DNA of 64,000 nt from Pelecanus crispus (Eukaryota > Chordata > Aves > Pelecaniformes > Pelecanidae), in assembly GCF_030463565.1 (NCBI RefSeq), contig NC_134675.1:9631862-9695861 (forward strand), written 5' to 3'. Shown here one piece after another: positions 52,414 to 63,536 of this stretch. The notes under the pieces were generated by a model, which saw only the letters and a program-made list of their open reading frames with translations, made no database searches and had not been told where the DNA came from. The number at the start of each line of letters is the position of its first letter. Position 1 is the first letter of the stretch. Position numbers and translations under genes: made by a program.

Positions 52414-53796
52414 AATGGCTGAGATACTGGTCCGTACAGGTGGAGAGTAGGACATATCCTCTCTGAGTTGCTGGAACTCCCAGGACAGTTTTTCAGACAG
52501 TTTTTCCACAGCCGAGACACAGGCCCGTAGGGAGGAAGAGATACTTTCTTCGTATTGCCAGAGTTGGCCAGCCAATTCATCCACCGTCTGTTCCTCTCCG
52601 TCTTTCCAGGTCATTACTGCCAATGAGTTTGCATGCGACGATGGTGCGCACCGTACAAACTTCCGCCACATGGGTCGTGTGCACCTAACTTCATCTGGAT
52701 CTTTGGGTAACTGTTTGTTGTCCAGGTCACCATAAATCACCTCCAGCATGGCTAATTCTCTCAGGTACTGGATACCTCTCTCCATTGTGGACCATTTGCC
52801 TGGGCAATATATAACATCTTCCTTGAAGGGATACCTTTCCTTCACGCCTGACAGGAGTCGCCTCCAGAGGCTGAGGGCTTGTGCCCCTTTTCCAATTGCT
52901 TTGTCAATGCCCCCTTCCCTAGAAAGGGATCCCAGCTGCTTGGCTTCCCTACCCTGTAATTCCAGGCTACTGGCCCCATTATCCCAGCATCGGAGCAGCC
53001 AGGTGATGATGTGCGCGCCTGGACGACAGCTGAAATCTTTTCGCATATCTCGCAGCTCACTCAGGGATAGGGATCAGGTGGTTACCATCTCATTTATGGG
53101 TTCTGCCTCTTCCTCCTCCTGTTTTCGTGATGGCCCTGGTTCATCTTCATCCCTTACTAAACGAGCTGATTTTCTCGTGTTTTTTTCCTTGTGTACAGGG
53201 GCAACTAATACCGGCACGGGTTGGTTCTCTGGTTTAGCCACAGTGCCTGTCACCAGGGTCGGAGTAGCCGCAGTGCCTGTCATGGGGGTTGGAGTGGCCG
53301 CAGTGCTCGTGGCTGTGGTTGGAATAGCCACAGTGCCTGTTGTTTTGTCATCCCATCCAGAGACCCTCTCTTTCCCTTGAGGGTACTGAATAGTGTTGAC
53401 CACGGCTTGATAGGCATGGGCCAGCCCCCAGCATGTTGCAATGATTTGTGTCTCTCTGGAGTTGCCAGGGTGACAACATACTTCTTCCAAATACTTTACT
53501 AGTTCTTCAGGATTCTGCACTTGTTCAGGGGTGAAGTTCCAAAACACTGGAGGTCCCCACTGCCCTAGGTACTTGCGCATACTGTCCCACACACCTTGCC
53601 ACTCATAACTCTCCAGCCTTGGGGCAGATCTCTGGATGATATTCTTAAATTGCTTACTAACCTTTGTCAAAACAGAAACAATATTCCCAAGAAGTATCAA
53701 TGGAAGTATCTTAACTGCCCAAGGGATGCTCAAGATACTGAAAAGTTGCTGCAATGAAGGAGGAAACATCATAGAAGAAGGTAGTGAAGGTGCCAT
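52414..53796 (-). pseudogene. gag: ERVL copy C gag
   Basis: The likely start is ATG at 53794-53796 (M-A-P-S-L), about 350 bases after the primer site. The N-terminal domain and capsid-like region are open to TGA at 53074-53076 (CGA in copy A at 382-384), then open again to the deletion junction near 52413. It shows what copy A gag looks like outside the window. No zinc knuckle is seen. An Ala/Thr/Val/Pro repeat lies at about 53230-53340. Confidence 0.85.
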
Positions 53797-54149
53797 TCTG
53801 TATTTCCTCCATGAAAAATCTCTCAGAGGAAGAAGTATAATTGCTAACTCTCTCCATGAGGTGGTACCCAAAGTACAGTAATGACTTGTGTATAAAACCC
53901 AGATACAAAACAATGCTCAAGGTCAGTGTTTTAATAACAAATCTCCCAGGCAGATCATCACTAATCACTGCAGAGCACAGCAAACTGCAAAAACCAACAC
54001 CAATCTTTAACATGTACAGCAAAAAAAGGAGCATGGTGCAGATCAGATGAACTAATATCGAGAACAGATGAATCAATACTGTGACTGGCAACTGTTAACA
54101 GATTCCTTAATATGCTCTGGTTAATCTGTTATAATCTCAAACCCTTCGG

Positions 54150-54167
54150 GCCCCACGTTGGGCGCCA
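54150..54167 (-). other. ERVL primer binding site
   Basis: The minus strand reads TGGCGCCCAACGTGGGGC, 8 bases after the 5' LTR. This sequence is complementary to the 3' end of a lysine tRNA, as in spumaviruses and several other retroviruses. Confidence 0.85.
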
Positions 54168-54175
54168 AAAAGGAC

Positions 54176-54723
54176 TGTTCTGGTTTAGCCCCAGCCAGCA
54201 ACTAAGCACCACGCAGCCGCTCGCTCACTCCCCCTACCACGATGGGATGGGGGAGAGAATCGGAGGAGTAAGAGTGAGAAACACTCCTGGGTTGAGATAA
54301 GAACAGTTTAATAATTGAAATAAAATAAAGTAAAATAATAATAATAACAACAATATACAAAGCAAGTGATGCACAATGCAATTGCTCACCACCCGCCGAC
54401 CGATACCCAGACAGTTCCCAAGCAGTGATCGCTGCTCCCCGGCCACCCCCCCCCCCAGTTTATATACTGAGCATGACATCATGTGGTATGGAATAGCCCT
54501 TTGGTCAGTTTGGATCAACTATTCTGGCTGTGCCCCCTCCCAGTTTCTTGTGTACCTGGCAGAGCATGGGAAGCTGAAAAGTCCTTGACTAGCATAAGCA
54601 GTACTCAGCAACAACTAAAAACATCAGCGTGTTATCAACATTCTTCTCCTATTAAATCCAAAACACAGCACTGTGCCTGCTACTAGGAAGAAAATTAACT
54701 CTATCCCAGCTGAAACCAGGACA
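54176..54723 (-). repeat. 5' LTR of ERVL copy C
   Basis: 548 bp (plus strand TGTTCTGGTTTAGCC to GAAACCAGGACA). The reverse of TATATAAACTGGGG lies near 54460. Confidence 0.9.
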
Positions 54724-55385
54724 GGAGGCCTGGCAAATTTACTATATCGGACCACTGCCACAAACCTGCCAAGAAAAGCATTAATTGCTGTACCCCAGTG
54801 GAAGTGTCTACTGGGTGGCTGTATACAGCTAGCTCATGCCACTGCCCAAAACACTATCCTGGGCCTTGAAAGCCAAGTTGTATGGTGACATGGTACCCCA
54901 GAAAGAATCGAGTCAGACAATGGGACTCATTTCCGAAATAACTTCATAGACACCTGGGCCAAGAAACACGACATTGATTGGGTGTATCACATCCCCTATC
55001 ACCCACAAGCCTCTGGAAAGATTGAGAGATATCATGGACTATGCTGAGAGCGTTGGGCACGGGGGTATGGAAGCACTGGAAAGTTAATTTAGCGGAAGCC
55101 TCTTGGCTGGTTAGCACCAGAGGACCTGCTAACTGCCCTGGCCCTGCCCAAACCATGCCCCTACATACTGTGGGAGGAGATAAGGTCCCTGTAGTGCACA
55201 TAGTGAAGTGGCTGGGGAAGGCAGTGTGGGTTGCTCCTCCCTTGGGAAAAGGCAAACCCATTTGCAGGATTGTCTTCCTCAAGGAACCAGGTGGACTTGG
55301 TGGGTAATGAGGAAGGATGGGGAAAGCCAATGTGTACCTCAAGGAAATTTAACCTTGGGGGAAAATAATTCATAATTTGAATTGT
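54724..55385 (+). pseudogene. ERVL copy D integrase fragment
   Basis: A plus-strand piece of a different ERVL subfamily begins at W-Q-I-Y-Y-I-G-P, where the first catalytic Asp is replaced by Tyr. It continues through E-S-D-N-G-T-H-F and G-K-I-E-R to the pol end near 55370. Indels and stops are present (TGA about 54885). It abuts ERVL copy C on the left and the palindrome edge on the right. Confidence 0.85.
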
Positions 55386-55439
55386 ATGTTATAGGAAGCA
55401 ATGCAGCAGGAACCACTTGAGCCTCACAAGGTGAGTATG

Positions 55440-57775
55440 ATGTCTTTCTTGTAATGAGGGGCCCAAACCTGGACACAGTATTCCAGGTGCAGCCTCACCA
55501 GTGCCGAGTACAGGGGCACAATCACCTCCCTGCTCCTGCTGGCCACACTGTTCCTGACACAAGCCAGGATGCTGTTGGCCTTCTTGGCCACCTGGGCACA
55601 CTGCTGGCTCATGTTCAGCCGGCTGTCGACCAGCACCCCCAGGTCCTTTTCGTCCAGGCAGCTTTCCAGCCACTCTTCCCCAAGCCTGTAGCGTTGCATG
55701 GGGTTGTTGTGCCCGAAGTGCAGGACCCATCACTTGGCCTTGTTCAACCTCATCCAGTTGGCCTCGGTCAGCTGGCCCATCGGTCCAGCCTGTCCAGGCC
55801 ATCCTACCCTCCAGCAGATCGACACTCCCACCCAACTTGGTGTCATCTGCAAACTTACTGAGGGTGCACTCAATCCCCTCATCCAGATCATCAATAAAGA
55901 TATTAAACAAGGCTGGCCCCAAAACAGAGGAACACCGCTCGTGACCGGCTGCCAACTGGACTTAACTCCATTTACCACAACTCTCTGGGCTCGGCCACCC
56001 AACCAGTTTTTTACCCAGCAAAGAGTACGCCCGTCCAAGCCATGAGCTGCCAGCTTCCCAAGGAGAATATTGTGGGAGAAGGTGGACTTTCCTGAAGTCC
56101 AGGTAAATGACATCCACAGCCTTTCCATCATCTACCAGGCGGGTCACCAGGTCATAAAAGGAGATCAGGTTGGTCAAGTGGGACCTGCCTTTCATGAACC
56201 CATGCTGGCTGGGCCTGATCCCCTGGTTGACCTGCACTTGCCTGTTGAGTTCACTCAAGATGAACCTCTCCATAATCTTTCCCGGCACCAAGGTCAGGCT
56301 GACAGGCCTGTAGTTTCCCGGGTCCTCCTTCCGGCCCTTCTTGTAGATGGGCCTCACATTGGCAAGCCTCCAGTCATCAGGGACCTCCCCTGTTAATCAG
56401 GACTGCTGATAGATGATGGAGAGTGGCTTGGCAAGCTCCTCTGCCAGCTCCCTCAGTACTCTCGGGTGGATCCCATCTGGCCCCATAGCCTTGTGAGCAT
56501 CCAGGTGGCATAGCAGGTCGTTAACTGCTTCCTCCTGGACTATGAGGGCTCCATTCTGGTCCCCATCCCTATCCTCTAGCTCAGGGGCCTGAGTACACTG
56601 GGGATGACTGGTCTGGCTGTTAAACACAGAGGCAAAGAAGTCATTAAGTACCTCAGCCTTTTCCTTGTCCTCGGTGACAATGTTCCCCCCACATCCAGCA
56701 AAGGATGGAGATCCTCCTCGGCTCTTCTTTTATTGTTGATGTACTTATAAAAGCATTTTTTATTATCTTTTACAACACTGGCCAGATTGAGTTGTAGCTG
56801 GGCTTTTGCCTTTCTAATTTCCTCCCTGCAAGACCTAACAAGATCCCTGTACTCCTCCTGAGTTGCCCGCCCCTTCTTCCAAAGGCAGTAGACTCTCCTT
56901 TTTCCCCTGAGTCCCCGCAAAAGCTCCCTGCTCAGCCAGGCCGGTCGTTTTCCCCGTCGGTTCCTCTTATGGCACATGGGGACAGCCCGCTCCTGCGCCC
57001 TTAAGACTTCCTTCTTGAAGAAGGCCCAGCCTTCCTGGACCCCTTTGCCTTTCAGGACTGCCTCCCAAGGGACTTTCCCAACCAGGGTCCTGAACAGGCC
57101 AAAATCTGCCCTCCGGAAGTCCATGGTAACAGTTTTGCTGCCCCTCTGATTGGCATTGCCCAGAATCGAGAACTCTATCATATCGTGGTCGCTAAGCCCA
57201 AGACGGCCTCCGACCTCAACATCTCCCACGAGTCCTTCTCTGTTAGCAAACAGCAGGTCAAGCGAGGCATCTCCCCTGGTAGGCTCGCTTACCAGCTGTT
57301 TCAGAAAGTTATCCCCCACATGCTGTAGGGGCTTCCGAGACTGTTGCCTCTCTGCTGTATGGTATTTCCAGCAGATGTCCGGCAAGTTGAAGTCCCCCAC
57401 GAGAACAAGGGCCAGCGATTGCGAGACATCTGCCAGCCGCTTATAGAATGCTTCATCTACCTCTTCATCCTGGTTGGGTGGTCTATAGCAGACTCCCAGC
57501 AGGACATCCGCCTTGTTGGCCTTCCCCCTCATCCTTACCCAGAAGCACTCGACCTTGTCATCTCCACTGTCAAGCTCTATACAGTCAAAACCCTCCCTAA
57601 CATACAGAGCCACCCCACCACCTCTCCTTCCTTGCCTATCCCTTCTGAAGAGCTTATAGCCTGCCAGTGCAGCACTCCAGTCATGAGAGTCGTCCCACCA
57701 CGTTTCTGTGATGGCGACTATGTCATAGCCATCCTGCTGCACAAGGGCTTCCAGCTCCTCCTGTTTGTTGCCCAT
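55440..57775 (-). pseudogene. CR1 ORF2, right-arm copy, truncated
   Basis: Mirror of 44288-46623 with the same frameshifts and TGA (56397-56399), ending at the palindrome edge. Confidence 0.9.
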
Positions 57776-57894
57776 GCTGCGTGCATTGGTGTAGATGCAC
57801 TTGAGCTGGGCTATCTATTTCACCCCCAGTGTTGCCATGCCGCCCCTGGCCTCCTCACTAACGGGCCTGTTTATATCCCCTTCCCCCTTCAAAC

Positions 57895-58986
57895 CTAGTT
57901 TAAAGCCCTCTCAATGTGTCCCGCCAACTCATGGGCCAGAATCCTTTTCCCCTTTGGAGACAGCCGATCTCCATCAGCCGCCAGCAGGCCCGGTGCCGTG
58001 TAAACCTCCCCGTGATCGAAAAACCCAAAATTCCACCGATGGCACCAGCCTCTGAGCCATCTGTTAATCAGGTGAGTTTTCCCATTCCTTTCAGCACTCC
58101 TAGCTGCCACTGACGGGATTGAGGAAAACACTACCTGCACTCCCGATCCTGCGACCAATCGCCCCAGTGCCCTGAAGTCCCTCTTCATTGCCTTAGGACT
58201 TCTATGTGTAATCTCATCACTGCCAACCTGTACAACCAGCAACGGGTAATAATCGGAGGGCCTCACGAGGTCGGGGAGTTTCCTAGTAACATCCCTAACC
58301 TGGGCCCCAGGGAGGCAGCAGATTTCCCTGTAGGATGGGTCCGGGTGGCAGATTGGCCCCTCAGTTCCCCGCAGGAGGGAATTACCCACCACAATTACCC
58401 TCCTTTTTTTCTTAACAGGGGCAGTCGTAATCCGTGGGGTTGACTGACTGGCCCTCGGCAACCCCCTGGCTGGACCTTCGCCTTCACCTCCCTCCCCACT
58501 TGCCTGGCCCTCAACTTCCAGAGCCCCATATCTGTTATGCAAGGGCAGCTGGGAAGGTGAGGGAAGCCGGGAGGGGATTCGCCTGCCTCCCCGGGCAGGG
58601 ACCTGTTTCCATTCCCCCCCATCTCTTGGATCCCCTCCTTCTGCTTGCCGGCAAGAGGGTAGGGGATCCTCCGCTCCTTGTGGGGCCTCTGCCTTTTGCC
58701 CTGGCCCCAGGGACAGTAGGGTGCAGCTCCACCAGTCTATTTCCCTCTCACACTCCCTGATACTCCTCAGCCTTTCCACTTCCTCCTTCAGCTCTGCCAC
58801 CAGGCTGAGGAGATCATCTACCTGGTCACAGCCAAGACATTTGCTGTCTCTGCTGCCCTCCGGTACAAGCGACAGGCTCAGGCACTCCCTGCAGCCGGCG
58901 ACCTGGACGGCTGCGTGTTTGTGCGGGAGCTCCGTCTGAGTCCCCGCATTCCTTCTGGCAGCGGCTTTTGGGCGGGTGGTGACCAT
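57895..58986 (-). CDS. CR1 ORF1, right-arm copy
   Basis: Identical translation to 43077-44168, including D-G-D-R-L-S in place of the esterase D-x-x-H. Confidence 0.85.
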   Translation of the reverse strand: MVTTRPKAAARRNAGTQTELPHKHAAVQVAGCRECLSLSLVPEGSRDSKCLGCDQVDDLLSLVAELKEEVERLRSIRECEREIDWWSCTLLSLGPGQKAEAPQGAEDPLPSCRQAEGGDPRDGGEWKQVPARGGRRIPSRLPSPSQLPLHNRYGALEVEGQASGEGGEGEGPARGLPRASQSTPRITTAPVKKKRRVIVVGNSLLRGTEGPICHPDPSYREICCLPGAQVRDVTRKLPDLVRPSDYYPLLVVQVGSDEITHRSPKAMKRDFRALGRLVAGSGVQVVFSSIPSVAARSAERNGKTHLINRWLRGWCHRWNFGFFDHGEVYTAPGLLAADGDRLSPKGKRILAHELAGHIERALN

Positions 58987-59316
58987 AGCTGCCAGGTGTT
59001 CTCCTGGGCGGACGATGACCACTGCCTGAGTTTCCCTTTGGAACTAGGAGCGGGGTCACTCGGCCCTCCCCGCGTGAACTGACGCGCCACGCCCTTCTGA
59101 CGCGCCACACCCTGTTTGCCTGTCCTGTTCGCCGCGCTCCTTGGTCACTCGCGCTCCCTGGGGGCTGCTTTTATAAGTGGGAGGTTTTAAAACTGCCGCC
59201 ATCACTCCTGGCCCCGCCACGCTGCGTCAGAGCTGCTGCACGTCAACAGCTCGCCCTTTCCCGCTCTAGGCGTGGGGCTGGGCTGCCTGCTCTCGCCCTG
59301 CGCTTTTTGTCGCCTT

Positions 59317-60860
59317 AGCAAGTCTATGGGACCTGATGAGATGCACCCCAGAGTCCTGAGGGAATTGGCTGATGTAGTTGCCAAGCCACTCTCCATGATA
59401 TTTGAAAAGTCATGGCAGTCAGGTGAAGTCCCTGCTGACTGGAAGAAGGGGAACGTTGTGCCCATTTTTAAAAAGGGAAGAAAGGAGAACCCTGGGAACT
59501 ACCGACCTGTCAGCCTCACCTCTGTGCCTGGGAAGATCATGGAGGAGATCCTCCTAGAAGCTATGCTCAAGCACACAGAAGACAGAGGGGTGATTTGAGA
59601 CAGCCAGCACGGCTTCACCAAGGGCAAGTCCTGCCTGACCAACCTAGTGGCTTTCTATGAAGGAGTGACTGCATCAGTGGACAAGGGAAAAGCAACAGAC
59701 GTCATCTATTTGGACTTCTGTAAAGCCTTCGACACGGTCCCCCACAACATCCTTCTCTCTAAATTGGAGAGATATGGGTTTGATGGGTGGACTGTTCGGT
59801 GGATAAGGAATTGGCTGGATGGTCGCATCCAGAGGGTCGTGGTCAATGGCTCGATGTCCACATGGAGACCGGTGACAAGTGGAGTCCCTCAGGGGTCCGT
59901 ACTGGGACCGGTGCTGTTTAACATCTTTATCAATGACACAGACAGTGGGATCGAGTGCACCCTCAGCAAGTTTGCAGACGACACCAAGCTGAGTGGTGCG
60001 GTTGACACGCCAGAAGGATGAGATGTCATCCAAAGGGACCTGGACAAACTGGAGAGGTGGGCCTGTGCGAACCTCATGAGGTTCAACAAGGCCAAGTGCA
60101 AGGTCCTGCACCTGGGACGGGGCAACCCCCGATATCAACACAGGCTGGGGGATGAAGGGATTGAGAGCAGCCCTGCGGAGAAGGAATTGGGGGTGCTGGT
60201 GGATGAAAAGCTGGACATGAGCCGGCAATGTGCTCTTGCAGCCCAGAAAGCCAACCGAATCCTGGGCTGCATCAAAAGAAGCGTGGCCAGCAGGTCGAGG
60301 GAGATGATCCTGCCCCTCTGCTCTGCTCTGGTGAGACCCCACCTGGAGCACTGCGTCCAGCTCTGGGGCCCTCAGCACAAGAAGGACATGGACCTGTTGG
60401 AGCGGGTCCAGAGGAGGGCCACCAAAATGATCCGAGGGCTGGAGCACCTCTCCTACGAGGCCAGGCTGAGAGAGCTGGGGTTGTTCAGCCTGGAGAAGAC
60501 AAGGCTGCGGGGAGACTTTATTGCGGCCTTCCAGTACTTAAAGGGGGCCTACAGGAAGGATGGGGGACAATCTTTTTAGCAAGGCCTGTTGTGACAGGAC
60601 AAGGAATAATGGTTTTAAACTGAAGAAGAATAGATTTAGACTAGACATAAGGAAGAAGTTTTTTACAGTGAGGGTGGTGAAGCACTGGCACAGGTTGCCC
60701 AGAGAGGTAGTGGAGGCCCCATCCCTGGAAACATTCCAGGTCAGGTTGGACGGGGCTCTGAGCGCCCTGATCTGGTTAAAGCTGTCCCTGCTCACTGCAG
60801 GGGGGTTGGGCTAGATGACCTCTAAAGGTCCCTTCCAACCCAAAGCATTCTATGATTCTA
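59317..60860 (+). mobile_element. CR1, 5' truncated (right arm)
   Basis: Mirror of 41203-42746: reverse transcriptase with TGA codons at 59596-59598 and 60019-60021, and an ATTCTATGATTCTA tail. Confidence 0.92.
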
Positions 60861-60899
60861 AAAAAAAAAACAAACAAAAAAAAACCCCAAACAAACAAC

Positions 60900-62280
60900 A
60901 GGACACAAATTGCAGCTGTAGTGAGGAGTGAGAATATGTGAGGGGAACGACTCTGCAGACACCAAGGTCAGTGCCGAAGGAGGAGGAGGAGGTGCTCCAG
61001 GTGCGGAGCAGAGATTCCCCTGCAGCCCCTGGTGCAGCCCATGGCGAGGCAGCTGTCCCCCTGCAGCCCATGGAGGCCCACGGGGGAGCAGATATCCACC
61101 TGCAGCCTGGGGAGGACCCCATGCCGGAGCAGGGGGATGTGCCCGGAGGAGGCTGTGACCCCGTGGGAAGCCCGCGCTGGAGCAGGTTTGCTGGCAGGAC
61201 CTGTGACCCCGCGGGGGACCCACGCTGGAGCAGTCTGCTCCTGAAGGGCTGCACCCCATGGAAGGGACCCACGCTGGAGCAGTTTGTGGAGGACTGTCTC
61301 CCGTGGGAGGGACCCCACGCTGGAGCAAGGGAAGAGTGTGAGGAGTCCTCCCCTTGAGGAGGAAGGAGCGGCAGAGGCGAGGTGTGATGAACTGACCGCA
61401 ACCCCCGTTCCCTGTCCCCCTGTGTCACTCAGGGGGAGGAGGTAGAGAAGTTGAGCCCGGGAAGAAGGGAGGGGTGGGGGGAAGGTGTTTTAAGCTTTGG
61501 TTTTATTTCTCATTACCCTACTCAGTTTCGATTGGTAATAAATTAAACTGGTTTTCCCCAAGTCAAGTCTGTTTTGCCTATGACGGTGTTGTCCAAAATT
61601 GATGCTGCTATAGATGTCCATTGTAAAGCCCTACCCTAACTCCGCTTAGTTAACAGATTGTCTGAGAGCAGAGGTCTAAGGTGACCCTAACTAAATCATA
61701 CAATATGGTTTTGTTAAGTTGACAGATTGTCCGGGAGCAGGAGTCTAGGTGATGTGTTACTGACTCGATCAGTAAACCATGAGAAGTTGCTTAAGATCTG
61801 CCAATAAGGAAATTAGGGGAAAGGTAATCCCGGCAGGGGGAGATCGCGACCACCGACTCATGAGCCCCCTACCACAGTTACACCCCAGACTCAAACTGAA
61901 GGACAACTGAGCATGCTCACTAATTTACATACTAGGCAAAGAGATTTTAACCAATCGTAACTCTGCATATGTACTAGGGAATTAAATATGGTAATGAATG
62001 TGTATAAATAGAGGCTGACTTGTGGAATTACCACCTAGCACCCATCTCTGTGCAGAAATGAAATAATGTCTTGTCTCTGTGTGTGAAGATTGGCTTATTG
62101 CACACTGGGTAAACGAGCCCTATTTGGGACAACAACGGTAATTGCTGAGTGATCTCTCCCTGTCCTTATCTTGACCCATGAGCTTGTCGTTATATTTTCT
62201 CTCCCCTGTCCAGCTGAGAAGGGGAGTGATAGAGCAGCTTTGGTGGGCACCTGGCATCCAGCCAGGGTCAACCCACCACA
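60900..62280 (+). repeat. LTR-D, 5' truncated (right arm)
   Basis: It goes from GGACACAAATTGCAGC to GTCAACCCACCACA, interrupted by the nested LTR at 61587-62134. AATAAATTAAACTGG lies near 61538. Confidence 0.8.
61587..62134 (+). repeat. Solo LTR-F nested in LTR-D (right arm)
   Basis: Tips TGTTGTCC and GGACAACA, flanked by ACGG at 61583-61586 and 62135-62138. GTGTATAAATAGAGG lies near 62000. With the element removed, LTR-D reads through TGACGGTAATTGC as in other copies. Confidence 0.9.
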
Positions 62281-63536
62281 ATTCGTCGCAAGCCAATGCC
62301 TTATATACGCTTACACTTGCACCAATCATGTGAGTGTCAGCATCAGGGCCTTAGCCCGGGTTCAGTTCATCCCCCAGCACCAGTTCTGTTGACCAAAAGC
62401 GGCCTCTGAGCACTGCATTCCACAATCGCTACAAGACAATACTGCAACGTTTCTTATCTCATCACCAAGGGAAACTCCACTCCCTTGCAAGGAGTGTTCA
62501 GTCTCTGGCATTCCTGCTTCCAGTTGGTTTAACCCCTTCTGCAGTTGGGCCTTCTTCCCCTCCATGCCAGATCATTCCTTGGTCACGAATTGCTATTGCT
62601 GAGCAGTTACAATTAGAATTTCTCCTTCATTACTCAAGGTTGCATCCTTCTTTTACTTGAGTTTGAACTGTTTCTTTACATTGAATTTGCCTTATAATCA
62701 GAGATATTTACTGCATCTTGGGCCATTTCCCAGCCCTTTCTCGTTTCCTATAACACTGCTGGTAATTAAAGATACTGGCTCTTCACTTTATAGGCCTTTT
62801 GTTTTGTAACTGTGCTCCTGGGGCTCTTATCTGTTTCTCCCATTCTTGTGATTAGCCTCTGCACCAGGGCAGCATGCATCAGCTATGGCTTCTCCAGGAG
62901 CTTTGACTGCCACCCCTCAACATTTAACTCTTCCATCTCCGTTCACCATTCCTGTAAGCAACTCTTAATCACTTCATTTTCTTTCTGCATTCACCCCCTT
63001 AGTGATGGATGCTACTTTCTTTCATAGGGTAATGGAGATAAGACTTGTACTGTTTTCCTCCCAGAGGTATGGTTTTCAACATAAATGGGAGTTTTGATGT
63101 CTTGACCCATATAGATTGATTTTTTCTTTTTAAGTGAGGAAATCCTTTTGCAATTGTTTATTTCTTAAGTAACTGTTTTTCCAACTTCCAGGGAGCAGAG
63201 CATAGAGGGCCTATTTTCTTGGGCCTTTGTCTCCCCTATGACCAATACAGTTTGCTGGTTCAATAGTCGGGGTGTTCCTGAACATACTCCTTAAGTGAGT
63301 TATACAGTTTGATCATCAGTTGTATCACATGACTTGCACAGAGGCAATTGAATCATCTTTGAGGAGGATGGCTCTTTTCCAAGCTGTTCCATCCACCATT
63401 GCCCTACAGGTTTCTCATCAAGGAGAAATATTAATGGCAACTGGATTGCTCTTTCCTCAAGAAAGGATCATGACACGGTGTCACAGGCAAAACAGTCTCG
63501 ACTTGGGGAATTTCACTGAATTTTAGTTTATTGCTG
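62281..63536. other. Unclassified segment of right arm
   Basis: Mirror of 38527-39782; no function recognised. Confidence 0.4.

Larger units (their letters stand above)
48499..54723 (-). mobile_element. ERVL copy C, provirus with both LTRs, minus strand
   Basis: 5' LTR 54176-54723, primer site, gag, pol, 3' LTR 48499-49066. No env. It has a deletion across the gag-protease border, at least one frameshift and three TGA codons. The two LTRs differ by several substitutions and indels in the TTATTA stretch, so it is older than copy A. No matching 5-bp duplication flanks it, which suggests rearrangement at one or both ends. Confidence 0.92.
46624..55439. other. Spacer between palindrome arms
   Basis: 8,816 bp: the CR1 3' end, unclassified DNA, an LTR-C piece, ERVL copy C and an ERVL copy D integrase fragment. 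Confidence 0.9.
55440..59316 (-). mobile_element. CR1 copy in right arm, lacking its 3' end
   Basis: Mirror of 42747-46623. It lacks the last 494 bases and CR1 tail, because the inverted duplication stops inside ORF2. Confidence 0.93.

Noticed and set aside
61587..62134. Possible DNA transposon with short terminal inverted repeats
   Set aside because: TG...CA tips, a TATA box and a 4-bp duplication fit a solo LTR better; no transposase is present.
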